Source: Sordariomycetes sp. S80-01Y
Taxonomy: Eukaryota; Ascomycota; Sordariomycetes
Direction: 5' to 3'
DNA: 64,000 bases
Assembly (NCBI GenBank): GCA_037042185.1
Contig: JAXQJY010000028.1
Location: 186,001 to 250,000 of the forward strand
Shown here one piece after another: positions 42,322 to 52,862 of this stretch; the stretch's first letter is position 1; each line of letters opens with the position of its first letter. Under the pieces are notes generated by a model. It ran no database searches, had not been told where the DNA came from, and saw only the letters and a program-made list of their open reading frames with translations. Position numbers and translations under genes: made by a program.

Positions 42322-45107
42322 TGGGGCGCAAAGCTCGAGAAACGACCTTCAGCGGGCGAGGACGGCTGCTCGGGGTGTCCTTGGTACGGGGCAAGCGGCA
42401 CGAGCGAGTACGAGACATACGTTGGGAGCGTATTCGTGTAAGCGTCTTTCGCAAGGGCAGTCGGGCGAGCAGGTCAAGTGGTGGCCAGTTGTTGACAAAG
42501 GAAAGGGAGCGGGAAAAATCACAGGAGTTCTCGTGAAGATCGCCAGGACCCTGGAAGTGACGAGACGGCCAGAAGAGGCCAATCGAGGACGGTGCGTGAC
42601 AGTGTCAAGAGGGACAGTCACCTGTGTGTGGTTCGGTAGGCCCCTCGCGGGATCGACATCCACTGCCACCACAGGTCGTCGAGGAGGGATGCGCCGGCAG
42701 CGCTCGGGTTTCAGGAAGCCGTAACCTCGCAGAGAAAAGTTGGTAGCCGCTGCCGTGATCGGGCTGGGAAGAGTTGACGGGGCTGCAGGCGGGGATGAGG
42801 CAAAGCCAGACGAGGCAGCTGAGGCTTCGAGCGCCTGAGACTCACTCACGAGGGTTGGGGCTGGGGTAGGCTGGGCTGGTGACCCTTGCAGGTTGTGCCG
42901 GGCCGGTCGAGGTCGCGGCAGCTGAAGGACGATTAAAAGACACAAGGTCAATGATCAATTGTTGAGTCAGGAGAAGATTCAAGAAGACAGGAGAAGGGAG
43001 CAATGGCAGTCGAGCTACCTCGGGGAAGAAATTTGTGGCGTGAAGCTGAGGGAAATGGCGATGGCGGATCGGACTTCCCGCTAAGATCCAGGAAATCGAA
43101 TCGAGAGACAGAGCTCGAGGTACGGAGCACGTCCTGGGCCAGGAAAGGTACTTGGTAGTAGTAGTGTCAGTGCCAATGCCAGTGCCAGTGCCAGCCTGAG
43201 GTACTTCGAGTCGTAGTCGCACGAGGCGCGCTGTTGGCGGGGTCGCAGCCTGAGGTGGTGGTTACCCTCAAAGTTGGCTGGACCCTGGATTTGGCAAAAT
43301 ATTAATTCGGGGAGCCAATCGAAGGGAGCACCAGCCCTGCTCAGATCCAGGGTCCAGGGACGGCCTGAGGTTCTTGCAACCACCACCGGCCTCCCGGCCT
43401 CCCCCGTCTTGATGTCACGCCCTTTGCGGTGCAGCGTGAGGTGGGCTGCGAGGTCACGCTACCGTCCCGATGCCGTAAGCTGTGGCGTCCCTGCACAGAC
43501 TACTGCGTACTGCGTATTTTAGGCACAGAGGGTGAGGTCGCCTGACTCAGTTGCACCTTAGTTGACGACTTGGAGGGTTGGAGGGGTCCGAGGCGGTGCT
43601 GTGCGCCAGGGGCACTGGGGCACTGGGGCGGCTGCCCACTGCCCACTGCCCTCTGCCCACCTGCCACCCACCTTCAAGTTTGGTACCATAGCTGCGGCTG
43701 AACCACAAATTTTTGATGGACTCTTCGCGAGCCTTCCCCCTCCCGTTGGCGATGTGAAAGTTTAACCAATGTGGGAAATGCCAATTGGCGCGCACTTTGC
43801 TCCGGCCATTGCAATTGGGCTAGAAGCAAACCTGTGGCGCCACCGATGAATTCGCGCCACTCTAGGGCAGCCCGGGTCTACGTCATCAAGACCCGCAGCG
43901 GGCGGCTGCTCGTGGCACATCGACGCTCGAATTGAGCACCTACGGGTACGATGCATATCCGAGGACCAACCCTCCAACCAACTCTCCAACAGAGACCTCC
44001 TGATGCGGAGTACAAGTACCAAGGGAGGAAAATAATCCCCGTGAGCCCATGTTCTCCAAGACACGACAAATTTCGGAACAAGTGAATTTGCGCCTGATGC
44101 CTGCGGTTCGCAAGCAGCAGAGCACCTGCACCTTGTGGCTCATCGGGGAATGACCGACGGTAGTAGCGTGTCCGGCAGCAAAACTCCATAGCGCTGTTGC
44201 CACCGAACCACTGCAACGGGCCCTCGGAACACTGCCTTAGACCGGACGACCAACTGAGCTATTGCATTCTCCCAAATTTGTCACGCTTTGGAAATCAGGT
44301 CGACCTTTTCGAGTGCCATCCCACTTCTACAGGGTAGGCGAAATTGGGCGCTGTCGAGGACCTCAGATCGGAGACTCGACCCGCACAGCCGACAGACGCT
44401 GCTACGTCCTGGACGCGAAGAGAGCGGACGCCCAATCAGGCCTCAGGGCGAAAGGCGCATTGCGGCATCAACAGTTGAACCGGCGTGGTCAAGTCGGGCA
44501 ACGTGTTTGGGTTGGGGGTTGACTTCTGGCACGACACACCTGTTCAAACAGCAAGCATGTGACAGCGCCGCTTCCCAGCACCAGACTCTCGCGCTGGCGC
44601 TGGCGATTTTGAGGGATGACATCGCCCTCGGGCTGCTATCGTGGCCATCCATCCCCAAAAGTTTCTCCATGCTCTTTCTCGTGGCCTTGCGCCACTTGTC
44701 CGAGATAGACTTTTCATCTCCTGTTCCACGCGCTTTTTCGTTGTCGAACCCACTGGCATCCGCTCGACTAAGATAGGTCGCTCGATTCTGTACCCACACG
44801 TACGTTATCGCGACCTCAGGCTGGCCCGGGACCAGAGTGACGTCTTGGCACACTGACGTCGCGCGCCCGCCATGCCCAAAAATTACCCCTCCATTCATCA
44901 GATCGCAGCACAGCTCTGTAGCATTTTCACGCCGCACCTCGCACTTGCACTGCAGCTCAACGAAATATCAGGACTGAGTCCCTGTAGTACCTTGGCCAAC
45001 ACAAACCCTCCAATACGCTTCTTTCACTGATAAGAAGACGGCATTGCCTTGCACCTCCGACGGCCCCCCACCAGCCAGTCTCACACTCTGATCCGACACT
45101 CTCCCCA
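42322..45107. other. Gene-free stretch between the SET-MYND and PGL genes
   Basis: About 2.8 kb between divergent genes. The part near 42322-43200 is pyrimidine-rich on the minus strand and may be leader of the SET-MYND gene; a frame of 200 codons there is low complexity. A degenerate GCCAGT repeat lies at 43166-43195. A stretch on the minus strand at about 44250-44270 matches a tRNA A-box, but no cloverleaf follows. No gene supported. Confidence 0.5.
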
Positions 45108-45131
45108 GCCGCCGCCGCCGCCGCCGCCGCC
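45108..45131 (+). repeat. (GCC)8 repeat immediately before the PGL start codon
   Basis: Eight GCC units abut the ATG at 45132. It forms the last 24 bases of the leader and also gives a strong GCCGCC start context. Confidence 0.9.
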
Positions 45132-46076
45132 ATGTCGACTCCGATGCGCCCACAACGAAGCGCCAGCATGCCCAACTCAATGCCCAACCTCTACGCCTTC
45201 CCCAGTGGCGACGCCATCGCCCCGGCCCTCCGATCCTACGTTATCCAAGCCCAGAACGACGCGATCGAGCGCCATGGTCGCTTCCGGGTCGCCGTGTCGG
45301 GCGGTTCGCTGCCCAAGATCCTGGCCGCCGCGCTGCTGCCCGCGGGGTCGGGACCCAAGGATGCCGTGGACTTCAGCAAGTGGGACATCTTCTTTGCCGA
45401 CGAGCGCGCCGTGCCGCTGGACCACGCCGACTCGAACTACGCCCTGCTCAAGACGGAGCTGCTGGACAAGATTCCCGGGGTGGAGGACCTCATGGGAGAG
45501 GACCTGTCCGAGCCCGAGGATGAGGACGAGGAGGAGCCCAAGACCGAGCCCCCCACCGAGCACAAGCTGAGGGTGCGCAAGCTCAAGGCCCTCAAGAACG
45601 AGGACCTGGGCAAGAACGACAAGGGCGAGAGCGTCTACAAGGGCGACACCCAAGACCTCGCCGACCGGTACAACTGGAAGATCGTCAAGACCTTCGCCGT
45701 GGGGGACGCCGTCAAGGTCCCCACCTTCAACCTCCTCCTCCTGGGCTGCGGCCCCGACGGCCACACCTGCTCGCTGTTCCCGGGCCACGAGCTGCTGGAG
45801 GAGACCGTCGCCTGGGTCGCCCCCATTGACGACTCGCCCAAACCCCCGCTGAACCGCATCACCCTCACCCTCCCCGTCGTCAGAAGCGCCGAGCGCGTGG
45901 CCTTTGTCGCTACCGGCGCGGGCAAGGTGGATGCCATGAAGAAGATCTTTGAGTCGACCGAGAAGGAGAAGCTGCCGTGCGCGCTGGTCAATGACGAGGC
46001 GGGCGGCAAGGTCAGCTGGTTCGTCGATGAGCCCGCTGTTGAAGGAGTGAGCTTCCCAAGGAGAGCGTTTCTGTGA
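45132..46076 (+). CDS. 6-phosphogluconolactonase
   Basis: Hydrolyses 6-phosphogluconolactone in the oxidative pentose phosphate pathway, in the cytosol. Intronless, 314 residues; typical enzymes have about 250. Seen: FRVAVSGGSLPKILA at 51-65, WDIFFADERAVPLDHADSNY at 84-103, the catalytic histidine block LLLGCGPDGHTCSLFPGHE at about 202-220 and the substrate-site NRITLTLPVVRSAERVAF. The extra length is mostly an acidic, then lysine-rich insert at about 122-172 (PEDEDEEEPKTEPPTEHK, RKLKALKNEDLGKND). It falls between the conserved DKIPG and ADRYNWK segments and stays in frame without splice sites, so I read it as protein. Codon use is extremely GC-biased, as for a highly expressed gene. Confidence 0.93.
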   Translation: MSTPMRPQRSASMPNSMPNLYAFPSGDAIAPALRSYVIQAQNDAIERHGRFRVAVSGGSLPKILAAALLPAGSGPKDAVDFSKWDIFFADERAVPLDHADSNYALLKTELLDKIPGVEDLMGEDLSEPEDEDEEEPKTEPPTEHKLRVRKLKALKNEDLGKNDKGESVYKGDTQDLADRYNWKIVKTFAVGDAVKVPTFNLLLLGCGPDGHTCSLFPGHELLEETVAWVAPIDDSPKPPLNRITLTLPVVRSAERVAFVATGAGKVDAMKKIFESTEKEKLPCALVNDEAGGKVSWFVDEPAVEGVSFPRRAFL

Positions 46077-46285
46077 GACGGCGAGAGAGGAGACAACAGC
46101 ACGATCTGCCGGAGTGGAACTCTGACTTGAACGACTTGCATGCATTCGCTTTTAACGCCTTCATAGATATCGACTTTTTAGCCCTGCTCAAATTCAAAAG
46201 AAATCTAACAAGCTATGCTGATCGCTCGCTCCTGTGACGAGGCTCGAGGTTCGCGTCCCTATCCCAAGCGACATCCTGGGTATCT

Positions 46286-47710
46286 TTATACAACGCGCCA
46301 CAGCGCTCCAGCCTTTGGGGTATCATCTTCATCCTCCCTGTTCATCCTCTCTATCCAAGCATCTTCCCTCGCCAGTGCCTCCATCTCCATCTCCTCCATG
46401 AGGCTAAGCTCGTCCAGCATGCCGTGCACGAGGGCCCTCGACCCTTCCAAGATCCTTTCGAGGCTCGACCTCTCACCCTCGTCATCTCGTGCAGGATGGC
46501 CTATTTCGCGAAGCTGGCGGCTCCAGCCGTCGAGACGGCGGGTGAGCTCCGGGCAGTCCTCTTTCCAGGCCACATCCAGCTCCCCAACAAACATACCCTG
46601 ATCGCCCTGCAGAAAGTACGTGCCGTCCCTGCGTGCCTGCTCAATTTCGGAGATCTGATCCATCCAGCGCTCGAAGCGTCTTACAACGCGCGCATACCGC
46701 CCGCCACGCTCGGTCAGAGCCCACAGCCCACTGATGACCGCATCCAGCCCCTGGATCTTGCCCTCCAGCCCTCCCTCGATCGCCCATCTCCTCAGCGCAA
46801 GGACGTTCTCCCGCTCGAGTCCCTCCCTCTCCACCTCGGCGACTTCGTTCGCCTCCTCTCCTAGTTTTGCGAATCTTGCTCCGAGCTTTTCCTTGGCGCT
46901 GGCGCGCCACTGCTCGCTGACCTTGGCCGCATCCCGGTGCAGCAGGTGCAGCTGCAGCAGCTCTGCTTGGAGCTTGCTGGTCTCGGCGGAAGCTTGCACA
47001 TTGGCGGGGAGTTTTGAAGGGGACGGGGGCGCGAGGTAGGTTGCTGTGAGGGGCTTCGGATCGCGGGACTTTGCAGGCGAGTAATGCTGCTGTAGCGTAG
47101 AGAACTGCGGTCGAAGTTTCGGTTGAGCGTGCGGAGCGGCTTGAGATGTAGTCTGAGGGCGGGCTGCCGTCGGCTTTGCGGCGCCCTCCCGTGATGCTGA
47201 CCTCGCTGCTGTGGGCTTGACCGTGCGGTCGTTCGAGACGGTCCGGCTCTGCACGCTCCTCGTGGTCGCCCCTTGACTCGGCGGTCTCAGCGTCGTGTTG
47301 GAAGAAAGATTCGTTGCCGAGGAGGTCGTGCTCTTAGCGCGCGTGTGCACCGGCCCGGACGGCGCGCCTCTCTTGACCGCTCCATCCCCCGAAGACGTCG
47401 GCCTCGCGGTTCTGCTAGCCGGTGTCGGACGCGTGGTGGTTGTAGACGGCGGGTAGCGGCTCTTAGTCGGCTGCGCGGCCGTCGGCTGCCGTGTCGATGT
47501 CGATGTCGACGTCGATGTACTCCGAACTAAGGGCCGCGTGGGCTTTGCGCTGGTGTTTGTGGTCGCAGTAGAGGCGGTGCGGGTGTGTCGCGTGGGCAGC
47601 CGGCTCGGGGAGGCATGGCGGTCGGAGTCGGGCGGAGTGTTGGAAGAGACGGTGGGCTGGGCCGGACCAGATGGTTTTCGGAGGGAGCGGGACCGGGCGA
47701 GGGAGGACAT
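46286..47710 (-). CDS. Hypothetical protein, basic S/T/P-rich N-terminus and helical C-terminal domain
   Basis: Not recognised with certainty. One exon, 474 residues. Residues 1-230 are S/T/P/R-rich and basic, with a TSTSTSTST run, and probably disordered. The ordered part starts near QFSTLQQHYSPAKSR and runs to the end as long helices: KLQAELLQLHLLHRDAAKVS, then QWRASAKEKLGARFAKLGEE, ENVLALRRWAIEGGLEGKIQ and ALVHGMLDELSLMEEMEMEA. A basic disordered region plus a QWR-containing coiled coil recalls microtubule-associated/augmin-type proteins (the QWRF class), but this is a weak analogy and not an assignment. It is convergent with the PGL gene, 209 bp apart. Long frame and clean codon use make a real gene likely. 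Confidence 0.75.
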   Translation of the reverse strand: MSSLARSRSLRKPSGPAQPTVSSNTPPDSDRHASPSRLPTRHTRTASTATTNTSAKPTRPLVRSTSTSTSTSTRQPTAAQPTKSRYPPSTTTTRPTPASRTARPTSSGDGAVKRGAPSGPVHTRAKSTTSSATNLSSNTTLRPPSQGATTRSVQSRTVSNDRTVKPTAARSASREGAAKPTAARPQTTSQAAPHAQPKLRPQFSTLQQHYSPAKSRDPKPLTATYLAPPSPSKLPANVQASAETSKLQAELLQLHLLHRDAAKVSEQWRASAKEKLGARFAKLGEEANEVAEVEREGLERENVLALRRWAIEGGLEGKIQGLDAVISGLWALTERGGRYARVVRRFERWMDQISEIEQARRDGTYFLQGDQGMFVGELDVAWKEDCPELTRRLDGWSRQLREIGHPARDDEGERSSLERILEGSRALVHGMLDELSLMEEMEMEALAREDAWIERMNREDEDDTPKAGALWRVV

Positions 47711-48419
47711 GGCCGTGACGGATGGGCTGGTGAACTGGGCGGGATGTGAGATGGTTGTTGACGGTGGGTGGAATGGGCTGACCCAGCAACCCGGGCTTGG
47801 GCTGCGGGAGCTAAGGCGGTAACGGGCCGCTCGAGGGAAGGGTCACAGGCCACCTGGACTGGACCCTGATGAACAAGCAATATCCTGGAAACAAGTCTGA
47901 TCAAAATATTTGCCCCCTCTTCTCGAGTCGTAGTATTTGCCGTCGGAAAGAATGGCCAAGTGCTTACTTATTGAAGGCGTTCTCACTATCCAGGCGCAGG
48001 ACGGTCTAGTAACTAGAGTTCCGTGTCTGTGGCCTAAGTTGGACTTCTGCACCCAGTCCGAACCTGTTTCAAACGTTGAGTGTCTAGTGCTATCCAGTAA
48101 TCCTAACAATTTTTTTTCTTTATCAAGTGCTCAATTTTACGGTTGTGATGTACGTTTCGGGAAGATGTTCTTCCTAATATAAATGCCTGAGCTACACCAT
48201 GTTGCCAAGCACATTGCTGAGAACCCCTTGGCTGAAAAAGGGGCAGGCTATGACCGTTATCCTGAGCCAGATTCTACCATTCAAAGACTCACGCATAGCA
48301 AGCCTGGGTCTTTCGCCGGGTAACGTGACGAACGGCATGAACAACTGAAATGTCCAACGAAGTGCGTCAATTTATGTGATTTCTCAACGTCCTATATACA
48401 CACAAACCCCAACAGACAC
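47711..48419. other. Intergenic stretch between two minus-strand genes
   Basis: Promoter of the preceding minus-strand gene and 3' flank of the pectate lyase. A T-rich run lies near 48110-48120. No gene seen. Confidence 0.55.
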
Positions 48420-49653
48420 CTAGAAGTCAAGGATCTGACCAGCCTCCCCAGGCACGGTCGCGGCCACGTTCTCGCTGCCGAGGACCGAGTAATCGTACGG
48501 GAAGCTGTCCGCGCCGAGGTTCCCCAGGGGCGCCGTGTTGGCGCTCTCGCCGCCGAGGATGACGTCGATGGCCACCGCGTAGCCGTCGTACTCGCTGCTC
48601 TCGGTGTAGATCATCTTCTTGCCGCAGTTCTCGAAGACGGACGACTGCACCAGGGCCTGCGCGCCCATGCGCGTGTTGACGCCCGTGTCCATGGCGTCGT
48701 AGTACTGGTTGAAGATGTGCGCCGTGCCGAAGCGCAGCAGCGGCCCGCGCGAGGCCACGTTGTAGAAGTGGTTGTTGGCGTACGTTACGTGCAGCGTGCC
48801 CTCGTCCTCGTCGGCGTTGGAGTCTGAGTGGCCGACCAGGGTTCCCTTGGACTGGACGCGCTGCCGTTAGCATCAGGTTCTACGCCTCTCCCCTTGACCC
48901 GTTTCTCCCGCTGGGGTAAACAACAGGGGCACCTCCGAGCGAGTTGAGGACGAGGCAACTTACGTGGTCATGGAAGTAGGTGTGCGAAACGGTGACCCAG
49001 TCCGCCGCATGGCTCAGGTCTACGAGTCCGTCGTACGTATCCTTGCCCACGCTCCTGTCACCGTACAGATCGCAGTGGTCGACCCAGACGTTGGTGGCCA
49101 TGTAGAGCCGGATGGCGTCGCCGTAGTCGGCGTCGACCTTGCCGATCTTCATGTTGCGGATGATGACGTTGGAGACCTCGCGAATTTCGAGACCAACACC
49201 TTCAAGGGCTTCGGAAGGCTGTCAGCATCGCGTTGGGCGCAAGGACACGGAGAAGAACAGAAGAAAGGGGAGAGCAAGTGAGAGTGAAAGATGGAGAAGA
49301 CCTACAGGAACCAGCCTTGCCGATGATGGTCTTGTCGCCCGAGACATCGACCTTTGCTCCGCCAGTGATGGCGCCCTCGACGAGGATGATGGCTGGGCCG
49401 TCTGCGGCGACGGCGGCTTGGAGTTCTTCGACGGTGGTGACTGTTACCGTCTCACCACCAGCGCCACCAGTGGTTCTGTGGCTGGTCAGCTTCCCCCTAT
49501 CGACGTCGACGAAGTCGTCAGGACTTACCCGCCGTTCTGCGTGCAGTATCCCACGGTGCAAGCATCATCGACAGCAGCACGCTTGACCATGGAAGGGGTA
49601 GGCGTGGCGGCAGCCAGGGTGGCCAGGGCCAGGGAAGCAAGGGAAGCCTTCAT
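48420..49653 (-). CDS. Secreted pectate lyase, polysaccharide lyase family 1
   Basis: Cleaves de-esterified pectin by beta-elimination outside the cell; a plant-cell-wall degrading enzyme. Minus-strand exons 49653-49529, 49475-49306, 49208-48964 and 48851-48420, giving 323 residues, normal for the family. A signal peptide is present (MKASLASLALATLAAATPTP), followed by a possible Kex2-like KR. Splicing restores GGTTGGAGGETVTV, KAGSSLEGVGLEIREVSNVI and YFHDHSKGTLVGHSDSN. Family motifs include VIIRNMKIG, the calcium-site VWVDHCDLYGD, DLSHAADWVTVSHTYFHDH and NNHFYNVASRGPLLRFG, where the catalytic arginine region (RGPLLRFG) lies. All key regions are intact. The gene suggests a plant-associated or saprotrophic life. 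Confidence 0.93.
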
Positions 49654-50459
49654 GATGGTTGACTGCTCTTGAAGTTGGTAAGTATGGTGGTTGATGGATC
49701 TGAGGGTAAGTGATCTAAATCACGTCCCAAAGCCGTCTACTTAAGCTCATCCCGAGGCATCATCTCGGAAACAGAGTCTTGAAAAGTCCTCGAATCATAG
49801 CCGGGTATCAGTCGCGTGTTTCTCCCGCGTTTCGTCCTCGGGAGCCGCCCAGAATTGGGGCTGATTGAAACGCCCGGTTAGGCCTGACAGGGTGCAGCCC
49901 GGAAGATATGTCGTTGGAGGAAAATATACCTGGAACGGCCAGCAGCCACAGACCCCGGACTTTAGTAGTGTGTGGCTCGGTAGTCTTGCCGAGGGTGCAG
50001 CATGACGGAGGTATGGGGATCCCCTCCGTTGTCCATATTGGGAAGAACCAGAGTTAGATGATCGACTCGACAAGTGAGACTCACTGTGCTATGTACTGAT
50101 GTGGGAGATCCGAAAGCAGAGGAATTTGGGATTCTGTTGCGCTTTTTTGTTACCATCTAGGCAGAATGTTTCGCTAAATGAACCATGATTGTACAACCGT
50201 ATGTTCCCAACCCTGCTTCTTCCCAGAGCGTCAATGCTCGCACCCACGGCTATCATCTGTCCGTGGTAACGCCCGTGGTATCGTGTGATGACCATTCATC
50301 GTCCCCCGCCATGTGAGGCGAGTATGTACAGCCTGTCTACCCAGAGCCAATGCCGATCTATGCGTAACAAAGGAAATGCCCAAAAGGTGTCGTTGCAAAA
50401 GGAAAGTCTTCTGTCGCATGAAAGAAAAATATTCCTTGAAAAGGGGAATCGTAAGAAAA
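49654..50459. other. Intergenic stretch upstream of the pectate lyase
   Basis: Promoter of the pectate lyase and 3' flank of the next minus-strand gene. No gene seen. Confidence 0.55.
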
Positions 50460-52862
50460 TTAAATCGTAACCTGGAGACCCAGCGCGGAGCCTGGCCGCG
50501 TCGGGGAGGACAAGCTGAGTGTCCCGGATCTGGACGAGTCTTGCATCAATGCCTGAAGATCCCTACCCTTGGAATCGAACGACTTGAGGCAGGGCTCGCA
50601 CATTCGTAAGTAGCAGAAGGTACACGAGAAGCGGTCTTCCGTGTCGCCCTTGTCGCAGACCTGGCAGGCCAGGGGGTATCTCCTGTTGGCCCTGCGCAAC
50701 ATCGTCTTATGCCTGTGGTAGCAGTTGTAATGAGACTGCTTGACAGCTACCGGCTTGAAGATGGTGCCGTCCTCGGGTATCTCTGCCGACGCAAGAGGGA
50801 AGTTCATCGCCTTCACATCGGGCTCCCCAGTTTTCATCTCAGGATACAGCGTGCCGTCCCTGCCGCGGTAGCAGAGATCACCGTTGGGGGAGTTTGCCCA
50901 TCGATCCTCTTGCGGTCGGGGTCCAGGTCGGACGGACCCTCGTGAACTAGGCCGGGCGGATGAGGCTCTGCTAGATGGAGGAAAGGCACCCGGAGGTCCT
51001 GAGGGTCGCATAGGCTGTCTCCCTCTTGCATGCGGGCCAGGAGCTGGCGAGTTACGTCCACTGGGAGGGTAGTGACCTGGAGCCGGCGAATTCCGCCCAC
51101 TTGACGGGTGGGCAGATACCGGCGGCATCGGTTCCCGAGTCGGCGAGGGCCCGTTCTTCTTAAGGTCGGGCATGCTCTTCGTCGGCTGGAGGGCGGGAGG
51201 GCTTGTGACAGGCACGGCTTTCCTAGAGATCGGTTTGGCCTCTGCGCCAGGACCCTCCGAGCCTCGCTGTTGAGGCGAGGCACTTGGCGTGTTGGGAGAC
51301 ATAAAATTCTGGGGCTCCGGCGAAGAAGCAGGAGACACGGGCGATACGAAGGAGTTGTGCAGCGGCGTCTTTTCCTCCTCTTTTTGGTACTCTGGTGTTG
51401 GCGGGCGATTAACCGCCGGAGCACCAGAGTGGCCGCTCTTTCCTGATTTGGTTGTGTCATTTGAACCCCTCGAGATGTGAAATTTCTGCTTGAGCTTGTT
51501 GATCTTGGAACTGCCCATGCCCATGTTGGAGTCGTCCTTTGCTGGCGGTTTGGGTGGGCCTTCTTGGCTCCTCTGTGCCTCAGGCTCAGCTGGGGAGCCC
51601 TCAATGGGAGACGGTTTCGGCGCAGGCAGAGGCTTCTGTGTTATCGTCGACATGGACGAAGTCGAGGCAGTCGATCCGTGACTGTAGTCCAGACGAAGGG
51701 TTGGGAGCTCGCGGCTGCCCTTTGTTGACCGGCGCTCCCAAATCTGTTGACGGGGTGGCGAAGGTGCCCCAAGCTCGGGGCCAACCTTGAGGGGCTTCGG
51801 CGGTGACGAAGGACGCTGCGACGCGTCGTCCTTGGTGGGCGGTGGAGGAGGTGTCGATGATGACTGAGGACTTCGTTTGCCATCCGCAGCTTGTTTGCGT
51901 GCAAGCTCGGGCGACTTCCTAGGCGGGGGAGGAGGGAAGCTATCCGCGAGGGATGACACTGACTCCTTTACTTGGTGCGAGGCTTCTTGCGACAGCGATT
52001 TATCGTGCTCGTGGTGGACGTGGGGTTCGACTGCACTGTAGGCAGTGCCATCGGATGAACGAATGATGGAAGCAGTATCGCTGCGCGAGTAGGCGGAGAG
52101 GATGCTCGATAACGATTCGGACGGGGATTTCAGTGGCTGCTGATTCAGCGAGTCGAAGGCATCGTGGGATTGCTGAGGTGGTGATAAAAGTTGGGTAGAA
52201 TCTGATGCAGAGGACATCGGTTCAGGCAATCGTGAACCAGACTTGGGAGGAACGGGCGGTGCCAGCGCTTGATCGTCCTGAGCCCTTGAAACCGGCTCCT
52301 GCTCTTTTCTGGTAGGCAGCTCTTTCTTCTGCTCTTGCCCGGGCTGTTGGGATGGTTGCGGCTGTGGCTGTGCTTGTGACGTTTGAGTCCCCATTCCCAA
52401 CGGTAGTGCCCTCGACTCCTGCCTGACCTGACTTTGCTGCTGTGGCTGCTGTGGCTGCGATGCTTGCGCTGGCTGCGACTGCGGCTGCACCTTTGTGCCC
52501 ACCGGCCGTCTGGGAATCGTCATCTTAGGTGTCGCTGCCGTGCTGACCGGAGTAGATGGTGCCGTCGCAGTGCCCACGGGCTTCTTCCTAGGAATCGGGG
52601 GCAGCGGCGAGAACTGGACTGGCACTCGAGGGTCGTCGTTGTGTAGCGGCACGGGAGGCGGGGGGAGGTCCGCCTCAGACTTCGGCGTCGGCAGAGCCTT
52701 TGATATCGAGTTCGATAGTGGAGGCGCCGTGACTGGAGGTGATATCTGGGGAGGGAACGTAGTGGTTGTCGGGCCTGGCGAGGTGTCGATGGGCGGGACG
52801 GCGGGCAGAGCTTTGGAGAATCGCGACCTGCCGCCGGTCTTGGGCACTGCGAGTGAAGCCAT
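50460..52862 (-). CDS. Large proline-rich protein with C-terminal CX2C zinc-binding-like domain
   Basis: An 800-residue single-exon protein I cannot name. Residues 1-650 are dominated by P, S, Q, T and short proline motifs (PPPPVPLH, FPPPPPRKSPELARK, STPPPPPTKDD) that could bind SH3 or WW domains. There is a glutamine-rich stretch (QPQPQPSQQPGQEQ) at about 170 and two SGRNSPAPG repeats near 600. The C-terminal 150 residues are ordered: GDLCYRGRDGTLYPEMKTG, then HYNCYHRHKTMLRRANRRYP. A cysteine array follows (ACQVCDKGD, FSCTFCYLRMCEPC) at 733-758, spaced C-X2-C-X10-C-X2-C-X4-C-X2-C, which resembles a treble-clef or B-box-like zinc fold. This pairing suggests a scaffold protein, perhaps in polarity or signalling; that is inference. 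Confidence 0.82.
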   Translation of the reverse strand: MASLAVPKTGGRSRFSKALPAVPPIDTSPGPTTTTFPPQISPPVTAPPLSNSISKALPTPKSEADLPPPPVPLHNDDPRVPVQFSPLPPIPRKKPVGTATAPSTPVSTAATPKMTIPRRPVGTKVQPQSQPAQASQPQQPQQQSQVRQESRALPLGMGTQTSQAQPQPQPSQQPGQEQKKELPTRKEQEPVSRAQDDQALAPPVPPKSGSRLPEPMSSASDSTQLLSPPQQSHDAFDSLNQQPLKSPSESLSSILSAYSRSDTASIIRSSDGTAYSAVEPHVHHEHDKSLSQEASHQVKESVSSLADSFPPPPPRKSPELARKQAADGKRSPQSSSTPPPPPTKDDASQRPSSPPKPLKVGPELGAPSPPRQQIWERRSTKGSRELPTLRLDYSHGSTASTSSMSTITQKPLPAPKPSPIEGSPAEPEAQRSQEGPPKPPAKDDSNMGMGSSKINKLKQKFHISRGSNDTTKSGKSGHSGAPAVNRPPTPEYQKEEEKTPLHNSFVSPVSPASSPEPQNFMSPNTPSASPQQRGSEGPGAEAKPISRKAVPVTSPPALQPTKSMPDLKKNGPSPTREPMPPVSAHPSSGRNSPAPGHYPPSGRNSPAPGPHARGRQPMRPSGPPGAFPPSSRASSARPSSRGSVRPGPRPQEDRWANSPNGDLCYRGRDGTLYPEMKTGEPDVKAMNFPLASAEIPEDGTIFKPVAVKQSHYNCYHRHKTMLRRANRRYPLACQVCDKGDTEDRFSCTFCYLRMCEPCLKSFDSKGRDLQALMQDSSRSGTLSLSSPTRPGSALGLQVTI

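Noticed and set aside
44215-44275. tRNA-like A-box (TAGCTCAGTTGGT) on the minus strand
   Set aside because: The D stem does not pair, there is no proper B-box downstream and no acceptor stem; I could not build a cloverleaf.
45177-46145. 322-codon open frame antisense to 6-phosphogluconolactonase
   Set aside because: Mirror of a highly codon-biased gene; low-complexity translation without features.
50565-50585. tRNA B-box-like word on the minus strand
   Set aside because: It lies inside the coding region of the proline-rich protein and has no matching A-box or stem.
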